Shown in pieces: positions 25,471 to 38,400 of a stretch of 64,000 bases of DNA. Under the pieces are notes generated by a model that was given only the letters and a program-made list of their open reading frames with translations, was not told the DNA's origin and did not search any database. Origin of the DNA: Serilophus lunatus. Taxonomy: Eukaryota; Chordata; Aves; Passeriformes; Eurylaimidae. Within the stretch, counting starts at the first letter, position 1; each line of letters begins with the position of its first letter. The position numbers were made by a program, and so were the translations under genes. The stretch is taken from the NCBI GenBank assembly GCA_013399895.1, contig VXBA01001027.1:3529148-3593147 (forward strand). Direction: 5' to 3'.

Positions 25471-28327
25471 TTACAATCCTTGCTTTGGTTAGCCAAAATG
25501 GGAAAGAAACAATCTCTTAATTTATTTGATAGCCTGGCTGTAGAAAAGTATCATCTGGCATTGCCATTCAAACCAAAACCATACAACCCTTGAACATATA
25601 TCTTTCTGTTAAAAAAACTGATATTAATTTATGTTTCACTTATTCATGTAATTTTCCCAATTAAATAAACTGTGATTATTTAACTACAGCTTGTGGCAAG
25701 AAACAGTTTGCAAAAAATAAGCAGCACACAGCAAAAACACCAGAATCTGAGTAACTAAACAGCAAACTACTCTACAATTCAAGCCTAACCAGATTTGCGT
25801 TTGATTTAACACTATAAAGGACCTTTCTTAAACATAGAGTATAGGAACTAATTCTTCTTTAGGCACTCAGCAACACTAAAGCTGCATTATGAAACCAGTT
25901 TATTAATAGCAAATAAAAGCAATGGTTACCTAATAAAATTGGAAGATGCAAATATGCCTTCTCAGAGGTTCCTTTTCAATAACTCACCATAAAAACTGCT
26001 ACTTCTACAACAGGAAAGCATTTTTAGGAATTTCACTAAAGCATATACTTCCTTAAGTAATGCATATCCCTTAGATTTTCAACAAATGTTGTCCAAATGG
26101 ATTTACTAATCCAAAAGTGTACTTACAAACTCTGCAACAGCTCTATACAAACCATAACAGACATGCAAATCTTACCAATGAAGCCTAAATAAAGTTTTGA
26201 TTACTTTTTGATTTTTCCTGTGCACTTTACAGGGGACAAGCAATAGATTTATTTCTAAATCACAGTTTTGGGGCTCAGCTGTTAGCATCAAAATTTAAAA
26301 TTACAAATACAGCCCTTACGCATCAACTCTTAATTGGGTTTTCTAAATTCCGATCAGAACTTCCACAGTGAGTTCCTAAAGTCCAGATGCAATAATGAGT
26401 TTCATAAAAGGCTTTGTAATTTGCTTCTCATGTTCTCTTTCAAAGTTCAAAATAAATCATACTTCTGCCACAGTTTTGAGTTTCTTTTGTAAAAGTAGCA
26501 ATTTGTCATTATATGTCAGGTTTAGCCACAATGCTTCTACAATTCTATTGGAATAACAAAAGCAGACATGGAAAGGACCATTTAAATTTAAGGCATGCAT
26601 TTTAAGCAGATATAAAAATCAACTTGCAATATAGTGTATGCAAAGAACTAACCCTCCTCAGGCCAATTTTAACACCCTTTCAGTTCAAATTTCAAAGCCT
26701 ATCAAAAATTATGCTGTTGCTGAAATAGCTGCTTCTGTGCTACACTCTGTACACTTCTCCCTGTCATCCTTCCACAGACACTAAAGCTTGTATGGCAAAT
26801 CAGATCTGAGAGTCGAAAGCAAAACAAGCCCTAAAGCAAAACCAACAACAAACCCAAATGATTACTTTTCAGTCAGATCGAACTTAATCCTGCTCACCCC
26901 GTGGTAACATTCAGACTGGCTTGGGGGAACTGGGAAACTATAAAGTCAGCGACATTCAACTGATGGAAATGTCTCATGATCTTAATTATTACATTAGTTT
27001 CAAAGCCTTTGGAAATTTCAATTCCAATAGCAGGTGGTAGAACTTGACATTCAGAGGAGAACTTGATGGGATGCAGGTGACAGGAAGGGAAGAGGTAGAG
27101 GTTCAGAAGTGATGTAGCAAAAATTGTGCAAGAAAGCATTTCTTGTTATTTTAAGAATTTTTTACTTTTCTGGAGATACTCTTAAAAATAGAAAAAAAGT
27201 TGAACTGGCAACTTAAATTCCGATAATGTTTTTCTATGGCAAGGCAAATAAATTATATTAAAAACAAGATATGTAACACTAGAAGTTTTAAGGTTACGAC
27301 AACTTTCTTCAAGTATTTTAATTCTGTTTATATAATTCCTTATATTACATACAGGCTTTCTATTAAAAAATTCATCTGCCAAATCCTCTTGTGACAGAGA
27401 AATATCCAAAATTCAAAGGTGTGCTGAGCCACAAGCTCTGCCCATACAAGGGAATTTTCTCCTTATTTCAAGTGAAAATAAAGAAGAGAAAAAGGAAATT
27501 TATTTTTCTCTATTTCGATTTGATCAAGTTTGCTTTTCCATGACGCCTAAAACTTCTGTAGTAGTGCCCTTATTCCACTGAGTATAATCAAGTTTTTCAG
27601 TTGCATAAATATAGATATTTAGCCTTTTGTCTTCAGAGTGCTGCTCTGCATCCTTTTAACCTTTGGGACTTAATTCCCCTCGCAAGCAATGCCAACAGGG
27701 CACAGTGTGAGGTGATTATTAATGGGAGGCAGAATATGGTTTACAATTTAATTCCCAATAGGTCTTATATTCACTAAGAAGAACAAAAAATCTATACAAT
27801 TTATTCTGAAATATAATGAATTAGATTTGCAGCTGCTCCATCTCACTTTGCACCTGAAAATCTGGGGGGTGCATCTGTACTTACAGGCTCAAACACTTCA
27901 TAAGCAGCTAAAAATGTGACCCATGTTTTTTATATGCTCAATTCACGTAGACCATATTGGTTGAAGCCTGAGCGAACTCCACTGAAGTACATGGAATTAG
28001 TGCTGTAATAGAAATTAGATTGGGCTCATCTGTTTACATTAGGTTCATTTATCTATCAGAGAGCACTAATCAGTAGTTTTAAAACCTGAAATCTGAATGA
28101 TTAACACATGCTGGCACCTCAGCAAATGCAACAGTGTTATTTAAAATTAGATTTCTCAAAATGATATATCAAGGGAACACCTTAGAGAGGAAATAATACA
28201 AAAAATTCAATAAATATGCAATCTTCACCTTTGTGTTCTAAAGGTGTTTTATAAAAAAATAAGCAATAAACTCCCTACAGCCACCAAGTAGTGCAACAAT
28301 AAACTAATTTGAGGGGAAGCCAGTAAA

Positions 28328-28366
28328 TTTTTGTTGTTTGTTTTTTTCCTCCTTTTTTTTTTTGTT
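28328..28366. repeat. T-rich low-complexity stretch
   Basis: TTTTTGTTGTTTGTTTTTTT followed by CCTCC and a further run of T. Simple pyrimidine-rich intron sequence. Confidence 0.9.
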
Positions 28367-31300
28367 GCCTTGGATATTTTGGAAAATTGTGATAAAAAGT
28401 CTACCAGTTTGCCATAGTATACAACTGTCAGTACGTGGAGCTAGACACCTAAGCTTTCGCAGATTTGAGCATTGTTATCTTTTTTTAACAATTATTGTAT
28501 ATCTAAAATATCTTATGAAAATACAGAAAATGGAGCAAAAGAAAGCTGATTTTATTATTGTTCGAATCCACAAAAAAAATAAAAATGCATTTAAAATCTC
28601 TTTTAAAAATGCCAAAAATATAACGGAGTAGATAATCTTTAGTAGCGTCTCTTTTTCTATCAAAGTATTTGGATTTTGTGAAGTCTCTGTGTGTATACGT
28701 AGCTCAAATAAGCCACTAGAAGTGTGTGTTTGCCAATTAAGAGCTTTGAACTCAAAACAACCCCTCAAAGAAACCCAAAACCAGAATCACCACAAACCAA
28801 AAAGCCCAGAAATAGTCTTGTAAAACTGGAGGTCTTGACATCTTTCTACAACCTCATGAATATATGTCACAGGAGGAAACATAATTAGTTCTGTCCTGTA
28901 ATAATTCTTCCATTTTGAAGGCAGCATATTAGCATATCAGCAGGAAAGACAGGGAAAATTTCAGGGTGTAGGGGAATGGAGTCATTTTTTAATACTTGAC
29001 TGAACCAAGTGAAGCTGTGTTAGATGGTGCAGCTGGTTCATCAAATTTTTACCAGGGGTCCTGCAATTTGAGCTTATTTTTATTACCTAGTCTTTATCCA
29101 TCAGAGTTGAAGTATAAAGTGCAAGAGTCCTTGAGGCTACTTGCTTTCAGGAACAAAGAACTACTGAAAAATTCCAAGCATATCTCCTCTAACTAGGCTA
29201 GAGCTGATAGAGAATATGCTGTCTGGCCAAACACAGTATGACTGTCTGTCAAAAAACCTCATGTCTTTAGCAGCAAAGTCACGTTTTTCATATCTAATGC
29301 TGAGAAAAATCCCCAGATGGCTTTTTTTTTTCCTTTGAATGTTGTTACTTCCCTGTTCACCACAATTCACAGAGCATCCCCAAAGTTACTCACCAGATTT
29401 GCTCTTGTTTTTATTGCTGCTGACAATAGCTGCAGAATAAAATATACATTGTTAGCAGGGACTTTTCAGCAGGTTTGTATTTACCCTCTACTTGAACTGG
29501 ATTGCATGTTCTTTCATGCAAGAAGGCAAAAGGTAAAACAAAAAGTCTCACTTGTATGCTTAAAAGAATATGGGCTAAATCAAACTCTTTCTGTGAAATG
29601 TTTGTCTGTGCTGCTTTGCAGAAAAATGCAGAGAAGTTTGGGTTTGGAATTCAGTCAGACTGTCACCAACAGTATAGTTCTGCTTTGAACATCTCAATTA
29701 CCATTAAACCATAAGTAATAGGAATGTACTCAGTATATGAGATGCTGGTCAGTAAAGAAAAGCATGCCATTTAAGTTATGGAGTGACTGGCAATTGGTGC
29801 ATTACACTGCACCTACACTGGGTGCAGATCAGAGATGCTGGAACACCATGAATTGCTGCCAGTTGTGGGAGAACAAATAGAAAAATTAAGAGATGCCCCA
29901 AGTCATCCTGCAATTCCTCAGCCCCAACCCCCCATACTAGTGCTTTTATGTGAGACAGAGCATCCAAATGGTACTTCAGACTATTCTGGTATCTTCACAA
30001 CAAGGTCAGACTCCAAATCTAAAAATTCAGTATCAACAGAAGGTTGTTTCAAATATGATTATTGATCAGGCCCCCCAGCTTGGTCCCCACTTCATACACT
30101 CAGAATTGTGTTTCTGCTATGTTGACCTCATTCAACACCTCTGTCACTACATCTGGCCCACATTCCTGTTTGTTGGCTGGAGGCTTGATGAATTTGTTTT
30201 GAAAGTACAAAAGCAAAACATAAGTCCTCTTTTAAAAGAAATGAGTTCTATTGGTCTGTGCAGAACACATGACTTTGGAAATATGATGATGAAGAGACTG
30301 AGAAATGATTGGAAAATCTGGCAAACATGACTCAAGACTGGAATTTTAAACATTACAGTGAATGGAATACATCACGGGAAGAAAGCTAACTGGAGAAATT
30401 ACCTGTGAAAACTGACACTCCAAAGTGCCACATTTTCATGATGGAAATTATGGTATACAGCAAAACTTTCCAGATAGTACAACACACAGTGTTGTGGGGG
30501 AAGGCCGCTACAGATCTGCCTTGGCCTTGCAAAACCAAAGGGTTTTCTGGGCTTGGCTTGGATATGTGAGATATTCGGCTGCAGCAGACTTCTGTTTGCT
30601 GAATATTTCAGATTAGCTCTGCAAAACCCTAAATTTTGCACTGCAATGCACTTCTGTAATGGATGTTTTGGTTCTTCACCACTAGGAAGTCTACAGATTT
30701 CTCTCTTTTTGAATGTTTCAGATCAGCCTGGTTCTCACACCAATCTACTCTAAATCTACTTTTAAAGCACCAAGATTTTAAGATAAATTGTTCTGACAAT
30801 TGTTCTGTCAAATTAGGTCTTCTAAACACTCAGATTACAGATCTATCTCCTTAATAGCCATGCATTTCTCATTAATTTTTTCTGCCTCATTCAGAAATCT
30901 CCTCCTTTTCAGTGTGCTCATTATATTAACCACTGATGTCAGAGTACGAGCCACAAAAAGCAAAATCAGCCATATCCTACTGCAATCTTCATTAAGTTTT
31001 ATCAAACAGAAGTGTAATGCTCTATGACCCTATTTAAAATAATATGCAACTATTTAAACACAGTCAAAATGCTTCAAGTCAACTATCTAACATTTTTCTG
31101 TGTTAGTCAACATTGTAGAGCAAATAATGCATTACAGATTATTCAAATGACGCATGGTCCATCACACACACTATTTAGTAAATCATAAATTAATTATGCA
31201 GTAAATAACCATACACTTATTTTCCTCAGAATCTGGAAAGAGATTTGGTGAATCTTTACAACCACTTTGGCATCAAGGATGACTTAAAAAACATCAATTC

Positions 31301-32331
31301 CATTAAAAGGGCTGCAGAGAAGACTCTTGTCTGGTGCTTGTTCCTTAACCGTCAGACTCTGACAAGCTTCAAACCCATGTTTAAAATTATGTGGGGTTTT
31401 TTTAATACCCAAGGAAACAAATAGATAATAATAAAAATTCTAAACTAACAAACAAAACTGAAACCAAACAAAAACTCACAACTCCAAAATCAGTCAATGT
31501 CTATTTGGCCAAGGATGCTGAGCCACCTTTATGCTAAATCTGCACATGGCTGATCTTTGTGAATTTATTTTTGTTCTTACCAGAAGAAATGTTTCAACAG
31601 CATTTCCAAGAGAAGAAGCTTCAAATAATGAAAGAAATCCATGAGGCTTATATTGCTCTGGTTTATAAGAAATCCAATTACAAGAAGTGTATGAATCCAT
31701 TAAGTTTGGCTCATTTGCAGTCATGTCCCTTTGTAGAAACAGGTCTTGCTGAGTTGACAGAAGCAGCACTTTAGAGCAAGGAGTAATTTTGATTGTATTA
31801 ATAAATAACATGGAGGGAGTACTATATTGGAGCAACGAGAGGCAAGTCAGAACACATTAACTTTGGGAGCATCCCCTCTGTAGAACACTCTCCAGAATCA
31901 CGAGATAGCCACCCCTTCCTCCCGTGCCAACACCACTGCAACAGCTCATAAAGCCAATCCCCTGCAGACGTGAAGGTGCCCTCAGAGAGTCCTTTCCACA
32001 GGCAAAATGGACAGCAACCAACTTTCATGTCATTAAGCTGAGGATCAATGGCCTGTATCCATGCCAGTAACTTTAATATGAAACATGCAAAATACAAGTG
32101 AACCACATAAAAAGAAGCTTTTGCACGTAAAACTGTATTGATCGCTATATTGACCAATGCAACAGCAAAGAATGTTTCCAAGGTGGATCTTGGAAAAACT
32201 CCACTATTTGTAATTGCATTCAAAGCATTCACAGGAAAAAAAGAAATTGATTATCTTTCAAAAATTTTAACAAATTCAAATTTGATCATCTGAAGGAAAG
32301 TATGTATAAATGAGATCTCCACTTCTCTTAC

Positions 32332-32427
32332 CTTTGCAATGGTCTTATGCAGGCTGAAGGAAGGATCCAGTTCTTCAGTTCTTGTTGCATGTACAGGAAA
32401 AAGAGCTTCAGAGAGAAAGCTAGAATT
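32332..32427 (-). CDS. NAALADL2: NAALADL2 internal exon, link from M28-like domain to dimerisation domain (32 codons)
   Basis: Internal coding exon on the minus strand, 96 bases, 32 codons, phase 0 at both ends. Acceptor: pyrimidine-rich TTTCTTTCTCGTAG. Donor: AAG followed by GTAAGAG, close to consensus. The peptide starts NSSFLSEALFP and ends DPSFSLHKTIAK. It continues the exon at 45.4 kb in frame and matches NAALADL2 SFLSEA and DPSF blocks as I recall them. In FOLH1 the matching stretch holds YPLYHSVYETYE, with the histidine that binds catalytic zinc, followed by FYDPMFKYHLT. Counting back from the shared Asp-Pro, the zinc-ligand His position is occupied here by Glu7, and no HSVYE-like motif is present, which fits a dead enzyme. 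An NSS sequon begins at the first residue. Separated from the upstream exon by 12,957 bases and from the downstream exon by 24,163 bases. Confidence 0.94.
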
Positions 32428-35400
32428 CTACGAGAAAGAAATAAGAGGTCTTTTAGGATTCCACACTGATTTTCTCCTTCAAATGCTTATAGGACTTTGT
32501 TGAGAGACTGAAAAATCCTTCAAATTGTTCTTAAGTTTTGACAATTATGAAACTTATTTCACTGATCTAATTAACTGATTCCAAGTCGCCAAAAAAGGCA
32601 AAAAATCACTAAGTCTTATGACTTTATTTCTGGAATGGCAGTTGTCTCTGTAATTATGCTTCCCAAAGCAGCTAAAAATTTTGCCTACAGGGAGAAAATA
32701 TATCCAACACAACTTTAATTCTGAGCTAAGCAGCAATCAAACGTTTTATTAAATACATTTCAAGTCTTCAGAAGAAATGTGACCAAAATAATCAAAAAAT
32801 ACTGATTTATCTTCTGCAACCATCCTACTTCACTATACAGGAATACCATCTACAAAATAAGGGAGTTTTGTCAATTCTCTAAAATTATATCCTTTAGTAT
32901 ATAATTTCTAGGAAATTATTTCTGGTAGTAAGCTTCCATCACTTTCCTAAAACAAAAATAATTACCACTTAAACATATAATTTCTTTGTGTTCATGATGC
33001 ACCTGTGTGTTGAAAAAGTTGTCACAGAAATATCATAAAAATAAAAGAAGTCATTCTTCCCTTCAGGAAACTTTTTTTTTTTAAAGGTCTTGGGGAGAAG
33101 ATGCACAAATTTATTACAAAGATAAAATACACAATTCAAGATTGACTCAGAACACCTATTCATCTTTGTTTTAAGATTGCACACTGGTTTACAAAGCCAT
33201 GTTATTTGCCTGGGGGGCCACTGAGGAACACTATCATTCTGCCACAGTGGTGCTCATGCTGTCCATTATCATTCACATAATTGCAATCAATAACTTAAAA
33301 AGAATCACATTATTTATATTCACTCTTGAGTATCTTGCTGAGAGTCAGTGAAGGGAATGGCTAATGATTTTGATTTGCAACACAAAATCAGATTATTGCT
33401 CCATCTAGACACATATTCTTTCTCTGGAATCTAAAACTTGGTGGATCAGCTGCCTGTAAAGCAGGGAGACACTGCTTAGCTGGCTTTTTTCTCGCCCTAC
33501 TCTAGACACACCTTCAGCCAAGTCACGACCACAGCAGCTGGGTCAGGTAAAGCCTTTGCTTCTGCCTCAGCCTCTGCCTTCTGAAGGAATACAACGTAAA
33601 TAAGCAACGATCAGCAAATAAATCAAAACACATTTGGACATTGCAAGTGGCAAGTCATTTTGCTCATGAAGGAATCAAGACCCTGCTTGCTAAGACCTTG
33701 AAAAGGACTATTTGAAATAACTTGCTGACATCTGAAATAACCTTGCTTGGCACTTAGAAAGGGAAATGCTTAAAACAGTTGTTGTTCCTTTTTTCTTTTT
33801 TTCCATAAAAAAACTAGTAGAAAGGCCAACTTAGTCCATTTTTCTTGCCTTTTATTGTCTTTCAAGCACTATGCTTATCAGAGAAAGCTGCATGAACTTT
33901 CCAACTAACAGAAGCGCACTCTCTATCCCAGGGAGCACATGGCAGGGAGATGAGTCTAGATGATGTTCCCAGAGTACCTCTAAGCACTTAACAGCAAGAG
34001 CAACACTTTCCAACTGCGAGAAACTGAATCAGACTTCTCATTCTTTCCGCAAGCTCACAATAACAAGTGAGTGTTGGGTTTTGTTGGGCTTTTTTTAACA
34101 GCAAATTGCTAAGCAAATTCCTAGTAAACAGGCACTAAGAAAAATAAATGCTAATTCAAAGAACATTATAACCAACTATATTATTCCTTTATGCTTTTCA
34201 ACCATAGTAGGAGTTACAGCTGCAGTTGTTGTCCTCGTACTTTAACATACTCACTTCTTCAACACAAATCATCTGCCTTCTCTCGTAGGCAGGCACCAGT
34301 ATCACCTTTGCTTTGTACAATAGGCAGAGTCTTCTATGCATGATGTAGCTGAATGTTCTGATGATAATATCAAATTATGGAAAACCTTATCTTTGAAGGT
34401 CAGACCACTGTGAGACACCCTAAAATTTAGAAGGCTTTCTAGTCATGCTTTGAAAATTTTCTTGCTGTTTATTGCCTTCTGTAATTTTTTCTTTAAGTTC
34501 ATAGCTCTCCAAATGGATTAGGAACATTTGCTCTTCTGATATCAAATTATGCTTTTATCATACAATCTTTACAATCCAGAAAGGATAACCCTAATAATCC
34601 TTGAATTCCCAAGGCAATGATTTGCTTTTTCTACAAGCTCTTCAGAAGAAAAATTAATAAGCATAACATGGTTTGTAAGAGGGTTTCCCTCTCTTTTGTC
34701 TCATCCTCCATTTCAAATGATCAGTTAACCTGGTCTTTTCAATACTTATTTAATGAAGCATTCTGTGAAATTAGAAAGACATTGATGTTCCACTTTTCAA
34801 ATAATAGGTCACTTCTGATTAAACTTCGATTGAACATTCAACATTCAATCTTAAAACAAATTGCCTTCTTTTCTTTTTCATTTGAACCCAATTTCTTGCT
34901 GCCCTCAGGTCTTGTGACAGTAATTAATTGATTTATGAATCAATTAAATGGAGATTGAAAATGCAGGTGAAAGTCCCTTAAAACCCCAAACATGGCTTAC
35001 TCTTGCTTATTTATGATGGACACTTGCACTAAAATTCACTTCTGATTTACTAGATTCATTTTTCTAACTTATCCTTCCTCAACTAATTAAGTGAACAGAA
35101 TGTTTCACCTTCTAAAGGTACTAAATTTGCCTTCCCTTGTGTACTGTCTTACAACATACCTTCAATTTATATGCCAGCTTTCAAACAATGCATTTTAAAT
35201 CATGAATAAAATCCCACAGCACTTCTGGTAATTTAATGTAAAACAGAATAAACACCAAGACACACTTTAGAGATCTATTCTGTTCTCATTTAATAATACA
35301 AAAAAAGTTTTAAAAATATCAAATTTTACCATACACAGTCTTAGAACTGAGAATATTTCTGTAAATGTATCCATTTTTCACTAGGCCAAGGCATTGCGGC

Positions 35401-38400
35401 ATCCACATCATGGCCTGTTTTCTTTACTCTTACTTTAGAAACAGTAAAATTAGCAGTTAGGAAAGTTCTCAGTTTATGTACTTATTAATCCCTTAATATG
35501 CTGTCATTCTACACCTGAATAGATTTTTCTTGCCTGCTGAATATTTGCCATAATTTATAAGAGGACATCCCACTGGGGTTAGTTGGGGTTTCTTTGCTTG
35601 TTTTGAAAGTAACAGCCAATGGAAGTTTCTCTACTCAGTCTGGAAAAACAGTCTTCAGTCTAAAGTTCTTTAACCAGTTTAACTTCATCCTTGTTAATGT
35701 TCATCTGAATTGTCCATACTTGGGTCAGCTTTGTCCTTCAACACTTCACAGGATTTATGCCAGCAATTTTATACAGAGCAAAAGTAAAAGACAACAGAAG
35801 TTACCAAAGAAGTTACACCTCACTTAGGTTAAAAGGCCATTTTTTTGGTCTCCTGGCAGGGTGACTGAAAAAAAGGGTAATGGAAAAGGTATTTCATAGA
35901 CTGAAATATGGCTAATCATCAGCTATTGAGAATACTTTTAGTTTGGGAGGGTGCTGCAGACTGAAGCAGATTTACTGAAAAACAGTGGATGACATAGCAT
36001 AGAACATTTTGAAACCAAAGTATGGTTCTTTATTGTGTGAGTTAAATTGAACTGATGGAATAGCAGCATTAATGTATTGCACATAGGATTTCTCACCGAC
36101 AAAGGCCTTTAAAGCTGCAAGCATATCACAAGAGATGGTTCACAACTCTCCATCTCACTAGTAGGCTGACTTTTCCCTTTCTAAAAATGCTCTAGGTATG
36201 TAAATCCCACCTGCCAAATCGACAAAGGATTATAAATGGATATAAAAGTTGTTTTTCACTGAAACTAAAGACATAAAATATGTGCTTTTACATTACTTTT
36301 ATAAAGCAAAGCCTAGCACATGTCTTCAAAGTGAGAATGCCCCTACTGAGGAAAATAGGCATGTCAGAAAGAGTTTCTGAGAAGAGCCCTTTCTTTGGTA
36401 TTTTCACCATTTCAGTTTACTGAAGAACTTTTAGAAAAGAAACAAAAGCAAATCTATTTTGTGTTTAAATGTTCCGGTAAAGATGTGCAGTGACCTTGCA
36501 ATGTCACCCAATGCTGGACAAAATAAAGAAGGCCTGCCAAATAAAACTACACAGAATACAGGAGAGGCAGAATTGGAATCACTGCTGCACAAGTTATCTT
36601 ATTATTCAACTCAATTGCAGTCAGAATAACTCAAGCCAACAGTCATCAGACAGGAAAAGAGTATAAGCACATTTCTCACATCTCTTTTAATTTAATGTTT
36701 TCTTCCTTGTGTTAGTAAGTGAATTGAAATAATCACTGTAAAGCTATAAATTCACAGACTGTAGCACAAAGAAAGCAAATTTTATGATATCAGGATACTT
36801 TCCCAACTTTATTCCTCTGCAGAGCTTTCCCCTAATGCTTTGAAAACTGAAAGCAGAATCAGCAATTTAGGCAGAAGGAAGCAGTTCAAGCCAGAAATCT
36901 GGAGCCTCACAGAAAATCTTCCTAAAGTTTCAGAACGTTAGAAATAGGAGGCTCAGCTCAGACTTACTACATCTAAGAGAGAACAGCTTTTCTTGGATGT
37001 GTTGTGTGAAGGATGTAAGAACATTTTGTCGCATTTTATGATCAATTGTGAGCATTTAAAATGCAGAAACAAGCAGTGGCAGGAAGATCATCTTAGCAAT
37101 GTCTTGCTGAAAGTCATGAATCCCAGTGACAATATCTTTCACAATCACAAATATTCTCAACCATTATTTCCCGATTCAGTGCTTCCTATTTCCAGTTTTT
37201 ATTTTTAGTGCTCAAAAGAAATATATATTATGTTGAATGAAGAAATCTGATGTTAGCCATTGGTCAGATACTGTGTAGGTGGGAGACACACCACCTTGCA
37301 GTGAGAATAAAAATTGGCTTTTGTTAAGAATAATAATGTCTTCAAAGAAAATATTTACTACCAAAAGCTTTATTAACTAGTTCTTTAATGACCATGATAA
37401 GACATAGCAAATTTCATTTGAGAGAATGTATCATTAATTCAAATCACTGCTGTTTGATTGTCCAACAATTTTGATTTTTTTTCCTCCAAGTATTAAAAGA
37501 CAAAACTGAGTGTCGCGCTACTAACATCTACTGACACAAAACAAGTTCTGACACTTATTCCAGTCACTCTGCCGGAAGATTTTCAGTTGGTCTGTTGAAT
37601 TCAACCACTCAAAAACATTATCATGAATGCAACATGCCATTTACTTCTCCAGAGAATTTAGTGTCATCTGTCCTTAGATAATATATATATACTCAATAAC
37701 TAGATGCTTCACCAGGCTATCAAACAGAAGCAATTAATACGTGTTTAAAACAATTTCTCATGTTTTTCCATATCCCATTGACCCTGTTAGCTTCCAGGCT
37801 GTCTTTCTTCCATTGACTTTTAAAAGTCCTCAGTCAATTCCAACAAACTGGAAAACCTATGAGAGAATCTGCAAGGACAGAGTTCACAGCAACAACATGT
37901 ACTTATGCACTGTGAATGAATACTGAAGAATCTGTGTGGTTTTGTTACCATAAGGCAAGCTGATGTAAAGAATTTTCCCCTTCTGGACGCACCATGGAAT
38001 GTTTGGAACTTCAAAGCACTAGGATTTATGAGACCAAACAGATTTTTTTTGGATCAGAGTAATGTATCCAACTGATGAGGATGTCATCAGTTTCACTAGC
38101 ACTAGTGCAATAACAAAGATGCTCTTCCATGAAATTAAGTAGCTAAATATTCATATTATTCAATAAAACAACTCAAGCAATCAATTGAACATCAAATGTA
38201 TTTTGTCTTGTAAAACACCGAGTCATTAACCTTAACAATTTCAGCAAGCTCTCACTACCAAATTCAACTAAATTAGCTTCCAAGTGAACAGATGGACTAA
38301 TGTATTAATGAATTACTGGTGAGTACTACACTAACCCCTGACTGAACTGCGAAATTAAAAAGCACTAATTTATGCTAAAGATAGAAAAGAGAAAACACAT

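Larger units (their letters stand above)
8169..32331 (-). other. NAALADL2: NAALADL2 intron of 24,163 bases
   Basis: Intron between the 32-codon and the 31-codon exons; GT at 32331-32330 and AG at 8170-8169 on the minus strand. It carries four CR1 fragments (about 11385, 14390, 18629 and 25029), one possible LTR remnant (about 15830-16330), a 20-base tandem duplication at 13550, and A- or T-rich runs. The rest is AT-rich sequence without a recognisable gene. Several 100-155 codon open frames occur but show no family likeness or lie over CR1 sequence. Confidence 0.85.

Noticed and set aside
25116..25520. 134-codon plus-strand open frame
   Set aside because: It is the antisense of a CR1 3' end, a common source of false bird gene models.
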